A stretch of DNA of 64,000 nucleotides from Desulfobaculum xiamenense (GTDB lineage Bacteria; Desulfobacterota; Desulfovibrionia; Desulfovibrionales; Desulfovibrionaceae): positions 186,001 through 250,000 of the forward strand of contig NZ_JAATJA010000002.1 of assembly GCF_011927665.1 (NCBI RefSeq). The letters are read 5' to 3'. Positions 46,523-53,521 of the stretch are shown piece by piece. The notes below the pieces were generated by a model, which was not told where the DNA came from, did no database searches, and saw only the letters and a program-made list of their open reading frames with translations. The first letter of the stretch is position 1. Each line of letters opens with the position of its first letter. The translations under genes and the position numbers were made by a program.

Positions 46523-46526
46523 TTGT

Positions 46527-46601
46527 TGGCTGGCGGACAAGGACTCGAACCTTGACTACTGGAGCCAGAATCCAGCGTCCTGCCAATTAGACGATCCGCC
46601 A
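46527..46601 (-). tRNA. tRNA-Gln (CUG)
   Basis: 75 bases with encoded CCA. Acceptor TGGCGGA/TCCGCCA, anticodon stem CTGGA/TCCAG with loop TTCTGGC (anticodon CTG), T-arm AAGGTTCGAGTCCTT. Identical to the copy at 47013-47087. Confidence 0.97.
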
Positions 46602-46615
46602 ACAAAGGAAGTAGG

Positions 46616-46644
46616 CATCTACGCGCAAAACGGAGGGCTGTCAA
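46616..46644 (-). promoter_or_regulatory. Promoter of the first tRNA-Gln/Glu unit
   Basis: On the minus strand TTGACA (46639-46644), a 17-base spacer and TAGATG (46616-46621), 15 bases before the tRNA-Gln 5' end. This copy is therefore independently transcribed. Confidence 0.8.
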
Positions 46645-46889
46645 ATGGAAAATGCGGATGGGGGGCAAAAGGGAGGCGTGGATGGCGCGGCGTTCATGGC
46701 CGGGCGGGGTGACGGCGTGCGGAGAGGGGCGCGGGGAGAGGTGCTCTCTCTCAAGAGGGCGAGCCGGGCGCTGCCATGCGACAGGCCGCGTCGCGAAACG
46801 TCGTGTCGTGACGGCTCCGTATACTTCGCGCATACTCCGCCGTGGTCACGTGTGCGACCTTTCCCTCGTCGCCGCGCCTTGCCCACAAC
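46645..46889. other. Spacer between the two tRNA units
   Basis: About 245 bases with no supported gene. It is not similar to the flank of the other copy, so the duplication is confined to terminator plus tRNAs. Confidence 0.5.
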
Positions 46890-46921
46890 GAAAAAGCCCT
46901 CCGGATTTCTCCGGAGGGCTT
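46890..46921 (-). terminator. Terminator of the second tRNA-Gln/Glu unit
   Basis: Same stem as at 46403 (AGCCCTCCGGA/TCCGGAGGGCT), followed on the minus strand by TTTTTCGTTG. Confidence 0.92.
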
Positions 46922-46929
46922 GACGCTCA

Positions 46930-47007
46930 TGGCGTCCCCAAGGGGATTTGAACCCCTGTCGCCTGCGTGAAAGGCAGGTGTCCTGGGCCGAGCTAGACGA
47001 TGGGGAC
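46930..47007 (-). tRNA. tRNA-Glu (UUC), second copy
   Basis: 78 bases, identical in sequence to 46445-46522, with anticodon TTC and encoded CCA. The spacer to tRNA-Gln is five bases here (ACAGT side) instead of four. Confidence 0.97.
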
Positions 47008-47012
47008 AGTGT

Positions 47013-47087
47013 TGGCTGGCGGACAAGGACTCGAACCTTGACTACTGGAGCCAGAATCCAGCGTCCTGCCAATTAGACGATCCGCCA
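47013..47087 (-). tRNA. tRNA-Gln (CUG), second copy
   Basis: 75 bases, identical to 46527-46601, anticodon CTG with encoded CCA. Confidence 0.97.
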
Positions 47088-47100
47088 ACACGGAATTTGC

Positions 47101-47129
47101 GATTTACGGGTTTGGGCCGTTGCTGTCAA
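47101..47129 (-). promoter_or_regulatory. Promoter of the second tRNA-Gln/Glu unit
   Basis: On the minus strand TTGACA (47124-47129), 17-base spacer, TAAATC (47101-47106), 14 bases before the tRNA 5' end. Confidence 0.82.
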
Positions 47130-47159
47130 CTCTTTTCTACAGGAAAATTTCGGCGGCCG

Positions 47160-47498
47160 CTAGGCGTTGTGGGCCATGCGCCGCGTGTGCTTCTTCAGCT
47201 TGTTGATCTTCCTGCGGATGAGTTTGCGCTTGGTCTTGTCCGTGGTGTCGAGCTTGGCGGTCTGAAGCTCGTGGATGGTGCCCTTGAGGGATGCGATCTG
47301 GCCCTGATACGGGTTCGGCGCGCCCTCTTCGTGGTTGGCGATGCCAAGGGTCTCCTTGATGGCCGAGAGAAGCGTCTGCTTCTCCATGCCGGAGGCTCCG
47401 GTAATCTGCGGGGCCTCGCGGATGGCGAGCTCGCGCAGTTCCTTCACGGTCATCTTTTCGAGCGGCTTCTTCAGCTGGAAGGTGAGTGCTTCGCTCAT
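47160..47498 (-). CDS. Small basic protein with Rho_N-like domain
   Basis: A 112-residue protein. Residues about 14-52 (KMTVKELRELAIREAPQITG, then KQTLLSAIKETLGI) resemble the Rho N-terminal/SAP-like helical domain that binds nucleic acid. The C-terminal 30 residues are very basic (KRKLIRRKINKLKKHTRRM). No exact family is known to me. It is translationally coupled to the DciA-like gene by a four-base overlap, which points to a nucleic-acid-related role. Confidence 0.7.
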   Translation of the reverse strand: MSEALTFQLKKPLEKMTVKELRELAIREAPQITGASGMEKQTLLSAIKETLGIANHEEGAPNPYQGQIASLKGTIHELQTAKLDTTDKTKRKLIRRKINKLKKHTRRMAHNA

Positions 47499-48007
47499 CG
47501 TCTGATGTCCTCCTTGGGTATATGTGCATGAAGCGATCGGGAGCCGTCCGAATCTGGGCGGTTCCGGTCTCCGAAAAGCCTCACGTATGCTTCGTAGCAT
47601 CGTCCCACGGCGGAATCCGGGGCGAACGTCCCGGCCTTGGTGCCGAGCGTCGCGGGGCGGATGGCTTGCGGACGCGGCAGGGGAGCAAGCTCCCTGCGGA
47701 TCGCGTCGAGGGACATCCGATCCCTGATGAGTTCGGGCATGACCCTGTCGAACAGGGGCGTCCCGAGGAAGTCGTTGACCTGCTGGAGGATGCGTGGAGA
47801 GTAGAAGGTCAGTTCCTGCATGATCATGGAATCCTCCACGCCGATGAGCAGCGTGCGCTTGCGGTGGCCAATGGGCTTGGCCATCTCGGCGATGTGCTCG
47901 TCGACGATGTCCGGCCAGTGCCGCCACAGCCTGCGCAGGCATTGCTGCATGCCGTCGGGGTCGTGCTTCCTCAAGAGGGCCTGAAGCAGGGCGTCCATTC
48001 GTTCCAT
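47495..48007 (-). CDS. DUF721 / DciA-like protein
   Basis: A 170-residue protein with the DUF721 core: LRRLWRHWPDIVDEHIAEMAKPIG, with WPDIVDEHIAEMAKPI as the recognisable part, followed by TLLIGVEDSMIMQELTFYSPRILQQVN. DciA proteins load or assist the replicative helicase DnaB in bacteria without DnaC. The C-terminal half (about 105-170) is Pro/Arg-rich and not conserved in the family as I know it. The ATG at 48007 is the likely start; an alternative is 47998. Confidence 0.75.
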   Translation of the reverse strand: MERMDALLQALLRKHDPDGMQQCLRRLWRHWPDIVDEHIAEMAKPIGHRKRTLLIGVEDSMIMQELTFYSPRILQQVNDFLGTPLFDRVMPELIRDRMSLDAIRRELAPLPRPQAIRPATLGTKAGTFAPDSAVGRCYEAYVRLFGDRNRPDSDGSRSLHAHIPKEDIRR

Positions 48008-48270
48008 GTCGGGATGTGTCTCCTCGACAGGCAGACCAACACATCCCGCGCCGAACCGCAAGCCCCATGGCGGGCGTTGCGGGCGGCTGGCGGGCGTTTG
48101 CCCATCGCCGCGACGCGCAGGCCGCCGCCGCGCCACGCAATCTGCACTTTGCGCCTCGGGGTGCGGCCTGTTACAGTGCCCCGGTCGTCCGACGGCCCGG
48201 ATATTGCTACTGTCTCATCGCAGCCAGCGTGGCGACGCGCGGTTGACGCTTGGAAGACTTCGGAGGCGAC

Positions 48271-48714
48271 GTGGCGGGACGGTTTCGATTCAAGTTGCAG
48301 CGGGTGCTGGAATTTCGCGCCCAGCTGGAGGATCAGGCCAGAATGCAGTTGGCCGTGGCCGTGCGCGCCCACAACGAGCAGACCGCGCTGGTGGACCGCC
48401 TGCGCGACGGTCTGGCCCGGCACGAGGCCGCCCTCGACGGGCGCACGCGGCTCTCCGAAGGCGATCTGTGGCTGTGGCGGATGTATCGCGACAGGCTGAA
48501 GCACGACCTCGCCGAGGCGGAGCAGGAGCTGTTCCGCAGGGCCAAGGAGGTCAACGCTCGCCGTCAGGATCTCGTGGCCAAGGCCAAGGAAAGGAAATTG
48601 CTGGAACGGATGCGCGCCTCGCAGGAGGCCGCCTTCCGTCTGGAAGAAAACGCGAGGGAGCAGAGGGAAGCCGATGAAATGGCGACGCTTCGTTTCGGGG
48701 CTGGGACTTTCTAG
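48271..48714 (+). CDS. fliJ: Flagellar export chaperone FliJ
   Basis: A 147-residue, highly charged coiled-coil protein. FRFKLQRVLEFRAQLEDQA is the usual FliJ opening, and heptads continue to the end. FliJ helps couple the export ATPase FliI to the flagellar gate. GTG at 48271 with GGAGG four bases upstream decides the start; an upstream TTG is also in frame. It overlaps motE by 41 bases, indicating coupled translation. The remaining export genes must lie elsewhere. Confidence 0.88.
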   Translation: MAGRFRFKLQRVLEFRAQLEDQARMQLAVAVRAHNEQTALVDRLRDGLARHEAALDGRTRLSEGDLWLWRMYRDRLKHDLAEAEQELFRRAKEVNARRQDLVAKAKERKLLERMRASQEAAFRLEENAREQREADEMATLRFGAGTF

Positions 48715-49318
48715 GATACTCAAGGGCCTTATGTGTCTGGCCCTGTTCAAGCTGTGTCTGCTGGCCGTCCTCGGCTGGCAGGCCCTTGCGCCCGTGACCG
48801 ACGTCGCGCGCTCCGGCCGTGCGCAGGTGGCGGACGCGGCGCGTTCCGTCGTGCTCGATGCCGTGCGTCCGTCCGTGGCCCACGCCCAGAATGCTCCCGC
48901 CCCGGCCGCTGTCCCTGCCGCGCAGGCGCAGGCTCCCGCCGAACCGGCCCTTGGCCGCGATGCGCTCACGCGCATGCAGGAAGACCTCGACCGCCGCGAG
49001 CGTGACCTCAAGGCCTTGGAGCAGAAGATCGCCCGCGACATGGCGGAGCTGAAGAAGACCCGCGAGCAGATCGAGCGCATGCTCGAAGAGGCGAAGGCCG
49101 TCAAGGACAAGAAGGACAAGCATCTCGTCGAGGTGTTCTCCAACATGAAGGCCAAGCAGGCCGCGCAGGTGCTGGAGACCATGGACGAGCGTCAGGCCGT
49201 CAAGATTCTGTCGGGCATGCGCGGGCGTCAGGCTGGCGAGATTCTCTCCTTCGTGGACGCCAAGAAGGCGGCGCGACTGGCCGAGCAGCTCACGCGGCTC
49301 CAGATTCCCTTCGAGTAA
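48674..49318 (+). CDS. motE: MotE family flagellar/motility protein
   Basis: A 214-residue protein: N-terminal signal-anchor (about 14-38), Ala/Pro-rich linker, long coiled coil (about 95-150) and an MgtE-N-like C-terminal domain (LVEVFSNMKAKQAAQVLETMDERQAVKILSGM, cited by its core AAQVLETMDERQAVKIL). MotE acts as a periplasmic chaperone for the stator protein MotC in rhizobia; in this family the exact role elsewhere is open. It is between fliJ and truA with only three bases to the latter. Confidence 0.85.
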   Translation: MKWRRFVSGLGLSRILKGLMCLALFKLCLLAVLGWQALAPVTDVARSGRAQVADAARSVVLDAVRPSVAHAQNAPAPAAVPAAQAQAPAEPALGRDALTRMQEDLDRRERDLKALEQKIARDMAELKKTREQIERMLEEAKAVKDKKDKHLVEVFSNMKAKQAAQVLETMDERQAVKILSGMRGRQAGEILSFVDAKKAARLAEQLTRLQIPFE

Positions 49319-49321
49319 CCC

Positions 49322-50095
49322 ATGGCGCGTCTGTGGTTGACCCTCGCCTACGAGGGAACGGATTTCTGCGGCTGGCAGTTGCAGGCGGCCAAAGCGGGCC
49401 AGACGGTGCAGGGTGCGCTGGAGGACGTGGTCTCGCGCGTGTGCGGCGTGTCCGTGCGCGCCCACGGCTCGGGGCGCACCGATTCCGGCGTGCATGCCCT
49501 CGGGCAGGTGGCGCACGTGGACATTCCAGACGCCAAGGCCGCGCTGGACTGGCAGCACATCATCAACGCCCAGATCGACCCCGCCATCTCCATCATCGAC
49601 GCGCGCATCGTGGACGAGTCCATGCATGCGCGCTACAGCGTCGTCTCCAAGACCTACGCCTATAGTTTGTGGCTGAATGGCCGATACAGTATTCCGCAAA
49701 GGCGGAATTTTGTCTGGAAGGCAGGACCGCTCGACCTTGAGGCCATGGATGCCGCTGCGGCACTCTTCATGGGCGAGCACGATTTCCGGTCGTTCCAGAA
49801 CGCGGGCACTCCCGTGAAGAGCACCGTGCGCACGGTGCATGCGCTGACGCGCCACGCCGGGCAGACGCCGGATGAGATTGTCTGGCGGTTCTCGGCGGAC
49901 GGCTTCCTGAAGCAGATGGTGCGCAACATGATGGGCTTCATGGTCGCCGTGGGCCGTGGGCAGTTCGCCCCGCAGGACGTCTCCCGCGTTCTGGCCGCCA
50001 CGGATCGCAGCGCGTACCGCTATCCCACCGCGCCGCCGCAGGGCCTGTGCCTCGAAACCGTGGTCTACGCGCAGCCGGATTCCGGGCAGGCCTAG
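49322..50095 (+). CDS. truA: tRNA pseudouridine(38-40) synthase TruA
   Basis: A 257-residue TruA with the catalytic Asp in SGRTDSGVHALGQVAH (about residue 54). LWLNGRYSIPQRRNFVWK and GEHDFRSFQNAGT and FLKQMVRNMMGFMVAVGRG, particularly QMVRNMMG, are family blocks. It isomerises uridines at positions 38-40 of the anticodon arm. Its co-transcription with flagellar genes is positional and not functional as far as is known. Confidence 0.95.
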   Translation: MARLWLTLAYEGTDFCGWQLQAAKAGQTVQGALEDVVSRVCGVSVRAHGSGRTDSGVHALGQVAHVDIPDAKAALDWQHIINAQIDPAISIIDARIVDESMHARYSVVSKTYAYSLWLNGRYSIPQRRNFVWKAGPLDLEAMDAAAALFMGEHDFRSFQNAGTPVKSTVRTVHALTRHAGQTPDEIVWRFSADGFLKQMVRNMMGFMVAVGRGQFAPQDVSRVLAATDRSAYRYPTAPPQGLCLETVVYAQPDSGQA

Positions 50096-50152
50096 CGTCC
50101 TTCGCGTTCTTCCCGCCTTTGCGCGTTCGCGCGTCAACCTCCGGGCGGGGTC

Positions 50153-52234
50153 ATGGTCAGTATCGACTTTCAGGCTCTTCTGGCCTCCGTGAACATGCGG
50201 GTGGGCACACCGGGCGAGGGCAAGGCCGTCACCTCCGCCCTCGAACGCATGGCCTTCGACTCGCGCGTGGCGTGGCGCTACGAGCAGGCCGAGCGGCGCA
50301 TGCGCTACGGCAGGCTGGCCACCGGCGTGGTGGAAGGCCTTTCGGCGCGGGTGGAGGCGCTGGAGTCCTCGCTGTCGCGCTTTTCGTGGCCGGTGGAGGA
50401 CGCCCTGTCCCGCGCACGTCTCATCACACCGTCCAATGCCTCGGACGAGCTGGCCGGACGCCTCGTAGCCGAAGTGCGCGGTCAGGACGAGGCCTCCCGT
50501 TTCTACAAGTACTTCTCTCGCGGTCGCGATCCCTATGCCGACACGGGCCTCGATGGCACGTCCTACACCTTCCGCGTCACGCAGGGCGGCCAGTCCCGCA
50601 CCGTGACCGTGGACGTGCCTGACGGAGCAGACTGGGGGGAAATCCTCGACCTGCTCGCCGCGGAGATCAATAACCTGCCGCTGTCCGTACAGGCGCAGGT
50701 CATCCGCCAGAACGCCCCCCGCAATCAGCTCGATATTTTGAACCGCACCGGAGCCGTCCTCGCCGTGACGGTCAATGCCGCCCACGCCGATCAGGACGTG
50801 GAATTCGCGGATACAAACGGCCACCTCATCGCCGCTCTCGACCTCACGCAGACGGATGCCCCCGTCGGACCCGCCTCTCTGTCCACCTACGACGTTCGCG
50901 TCAATTCCCGCGCCATGCCAACGTCCATCCGCTCCACGGTGTTCGATCCGCAGGCAGTGGCCGGGGTGACCGCTGGCGAGCATCGCCTGCGCTACACCGT
51001 GGGCGGGGCGAGCGGCACCATCTCCGTTGGCATCGAGGACGGCATGACGTGGGACGAGGTGCTCACCGCCGTGGCCAACTCCATCAATTCCACCACCACG
51101 GGCCTTCGCGCCACGCTTCGCGATGGCGAGCGCTCCTCCGGTCTCGACAGCGCACCGCTTCTGGCCGAGGGGCGCTATCTGGAGGTGGAACTCGCCTCGC
51201 CCAAGCTCGGGCAGCGGCTGTTTCTGGAGGACTATGGCGGTCCGTGGCTCGGGGACGTCACCCGTTTCTTTGATCCGACCGGCGGCCTGCCCGCCGCTCC
51301 CATGGGCGGCGAGCGCTACGTGGCCACAGCCACGGCAAACGGCTGGGTGCAGGACCGCATTTACGAATACGACGGCGCGGCGTGGAACGAAACGACACCC
51401 GCTGCGTATAACGCATTGTATGACGAAGAGACCGGGATTGACGCCTTCTACGACGGGACGGGCTGGTCCTCCGCGCCATCCGGCGATTTGCTGGACCTTC
51501 TGGGCATGACGTCCACGGCCACGCCGGGCGCGGACGCCTCGGTCACCGTGGACGGGGTGGAGATGAGCTCGGAGACGGGGATATTCTCCCTCGACCGGGG
51601 GCGGGTGCTGGTTCAGGCCCAGTCGGGCACGGGCGAGGAGAGCCTGCCGCTTTCCCTCGTGGAGGCCTTCACCGAGGTGCAGGATCGCTTTACGGACGTG
51701 GTCAATGCCTACAACGACCTGCGAAGCGCCGTGCTGCCGGTGCAGGATCTTTTCGAGGACGGATTCGCCGAGCGCTGGCGGGCACCGTTCACCGCGCGCA
51801 GGAATGGACTGGGCGGGCTTGGCGTCAGCGAGTTCACGGCGGAGCGCCTGCTGTGGGTGGACGGCGATGCGTTTTGGGAGGGCATTGTGCGCGATCCGGC
51901 GGCGGCGCGGGAGTTGCTGGCGGGCAGTGACGGCTTCGTGCCCGCGCTTCTTTCGGCATCCGTGCGGGCGCGTACGCCGAGTCTGTATGACCGTCTGCTC
52001 ACGCCGTCGGCCCTCGTGGACCCTGGGCCGTCCGTGGAGCGGGAGTTCGACCTGCACAAGCGGGCATCGCTTTCCGAGGTCATCGATTCGCTGGCCACGA
52101 CCTCGGAGCGGGACGCCAATCCCTATCTGGAAGCCACGGGGCTGCTGACGGGCGTGGCGGAGACGCGGCGCAAGGCTCTTGCGGCCAAGGTCCGCGATGC
52201 GCTCGGAGGCGGGATTCTGAACGTGAAGAGCTAG
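50153..52234 (+). CDS. FliD-like flagellar hook-associated protein with an unusual insert
   Basis: A 693-residue protein with no membrane segment. Two flagellin_IN-like repeats occur at about 137-186 (YTFRVTQGGQSRTVTVDVPDG) and 276-325 (HRLRYTVGGASGTISVGIEDG), cited in part. The block DASVTVDGVEMSSETGIFSL (461-480) and the helical VEAFTEVQDRFTDVVNAYNDL (503-523) look like the FliD D-domain and C-terminal coiled coil. Residues 385-440 (GGERYVATATANGWVQDRIY, EYDGAAWNETTP) resemble a phage tail-fibre DUF2793 module. It follows truA after 57 bases, in a motility operon. The FliD assignment is by similarity only; it may be a filament-associated variant. Confidence 0.6.
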   Translation: MVSIDFQALLASVNMRVGTPGEGKAVTSALERMAFDSRVAWRYEQAERRMRYGRLATGVVEGLSARVEALESSLSRFSWPVEDALSRARLITPSNASDELAGRLVAEVRGQDEASRFYKYFSRGRDPYADTGLDGTSYTFRVTQGGQSRTVTVDVPDGADWGEILDLLAAEINNLPLSVQAQVIRQNAPRNQLDILNRTGAVLAVTVNAAHADQDVEFADTNGHLIAALDLTQTDAPVGPASLSTYDVRVNSRAMPTSIRSTVFDPQAVAGVTAGEHRLRYTVGGASGTISVGIEDGMTWDEVLTAVANSINSTTTGLRATLRDGERSSGLDSAPLLAEGRYLEVELASPKLGQRLFLEDYGGPWLGDVTRFFDPTGGLPAAPMGGERYVATATANGWVQDRIYEYDGAAWNETTPAAYNALYDEETGIDAFYDGTGWSSAPSGDLLDLLGMTSTATPGADASVTVDGVEMSSETGIFSLDRGRVLVQAQSGTGEESLPLSLVEAFTEVQDRFTDVVNAYNDLRSAVLPVQDLFEDGFAERWRAPFTARRNGLGGLGVSEFTAERLLWVDGDAFWEGIVRDPAAARELLAGSDGFVPALLSASVRARTPSLYDRLLTPSALVDPGPSVEREFDLHKRASLSEVIDSLATTSERDANPYLEATGLLTGVAETRRKALAAKVRDALGGGILNVKS

Positions 52235-52316
52235 CCGCGCCAGTGTCGCACGGTTGGGGCCACGATAGGGGCTTCGTGCTCGTGGCGGAGGATGTGGGGC
52301 GCGGTGAGGCGTCGCC

Positions 52317-53168
52317 TCACTCGACGATGGTCACCGTCTCGAAGCTCGCGTCGCGCAGGTCGAAGACGAGCATCCGGCCCGCCAGCGCCGGGGGCTGGCC
52401 CGAGAGGATGCGCATGATTTCGGCTGATTGCAGGCTGGCTGCGGCATAGACGCCCGGTGCGGGGCTGCCCTGACTGTCCTCGGCCGCGTGTCCCGTGCCG
52501 AGGAAGTCCGACGGTCCGGGCTGCCCCGGAAGCACGGTGGCCACGTAGCCCGATAGCCCGGCGATGCCAGCGGTGACCAGCGGGATGCCCGCGCTGGTGG
52601 CGGCGCGTTGTAGGGCGGGGCGGTTGTCCAGCCCGCCGAGGGCGTCCACGGCCACGTCCGCGCTGGCGCACATGGAGGCCATGTCCGCCTCGTCGGCGAA
52701 GGATTCGTGGGCTACGCACTCCACGGCGGGGTTCACGTCGGCCACGCGCATGGCGGCGATGCGGGCCTTGGACAGGCCCACCAGCGTGCTCGACGAGGTG
52801 AGCTGGCGGTTGAGGTTGCTTTCCTCGAAGCGGTCGCCGTCGGCCGCGACGATGCGCCCCACGCCCATGCGGGCCATGGCCTCGATGAGCAGACCGCCTA
52901 GCCCCCCGAGGCCCACGAGGGCCGCGCGGGAGGACAGGAGCCGCGCCTGTCCGGTCATGTCGACGGTGTGGAAGTTGCGCACGTAGTGCTCGGGCACCAC
53001 GCCTGCGCCGAGGGCGGCGATCTCCACCTCGCGCAGGGGCACGCGGAATTCGGCGGCGAGCTGCGCCGTGGCGTCGAGGCCTATGCTCAGATAGGGTGTG
53101 TCGTCGGGCATGGACTTTGGCCGTGCGCATTCGCGGATGCGCAGGCCGAGGGGATCGGCGTTGCCCAT
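52317..53168 (-). CDS. ThiF/MoeB-family adenylyltransferase
   Basis: A 283-residue E1-like enzyme with the ATP-binding motif GLGGLGG (about residues 87-93), DGDRFEESNLNRQLTSS with the Asp/Arg nucleotide contacts, and DALGGLDNRPALQRAA. It would adenylate the C-terminal Gly-Gly of the small carrier encoded three bases upstream. The CxxC zinc pairs of E. coli MoeB are missing. The C-terminus ends without the usual rhodanese domain. Confidence 0.88.
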   Translation of the reverse strand: MGNADPLGLRIRECARPKSMPDDTPYLSIGLDATAQLAAEFRVPLREVEIAALGAGVVPEHYVRNFHTVDMTGQARLLSSRAALVGLGGLGGLLIEAMARMGVGRIVAADGDRFEESNLNRQLTSSSTLVGLSKARIAAMRVADVNPAVECVAHESFADEADMASMCASADVAVDALGGLDNRPALQRAATSAGIPLVTAGIAGLSGYVATVLPGQPGPSDFLGTGHAAEDSQGSPAPGVYAAASLQSAEIMRILSGQPPALAGRMLVFDLRDASFETVTIVE

Positions 53169-53171
53169 GGT

Positions 53172-53399
53172 TCAGCCTCCGCCCACGGCAGGAAACAGGC
53201 CCACGCGGTCGCCGTCGGCGATGACAGCCTCGGGCGTGGTGTGCCTGCTGTTGATGAACATGATCTTCACCTCTTCCGGGTCGATGCCCAGAATGCCCAT
53301 GAGGCCGCCGACGGTGGTTTCATCGGGAAGCTCGAAGGCCTCGGCCTCGGCCGGTTCGAACGACTTGAGTGTCGCGAAGCATTTCACGGTGATCTTCAT
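53172..53399 (-). CDS. moaD: MoaD/ThiS-like sulfur carrier protein
   Basis: A 75-residue beta-grasp protein ending in the required Gly-Gly tail (FPAVGGG). MKITVKCFATLKSFEP and FINSRHTTPEAVIADGDRVGLFP fit MoaD/ThiS. Next to the adenylyltransferase and moeA genes it is probably the MoaD supplying dithiolene sulfur to the pyranopterin for the aldehyde oxidoreductase. A thiamine role is possible but no thi genes are here. Confidence 0.82.
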   Translation of the reverse strand: MKITVKCFATLKSFEPAEAEAFELPDETTVGGLMGILGIDPEEVKIMFINSRHTTPEAVIADGDRVGLFPAVGGG

Positions 53400-53521
53400 G
53401 GTGCGTATTGTGGCAAAAACGGGTGGAAAGGCAAGCCGCGCGACGGCGCGGTAGTCCGGTGGCACGTTCAGGGGCGGCGCTTCGCATGAAGCGCCGCCCT
53501 TGTCGTTCTTGTCTGTCCTGT

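Noticed and set aside
48551-52057. A 1168-codon open frame on the minus strand opposite fliJ, motE, truA and the FliD-like gene
   Set aside because: It is antisense to four genes with recognisable products, its translation is Gly/Arg/His-rich low-complexity typical of mirrored GC-rich codons, and it has no ribosome site.
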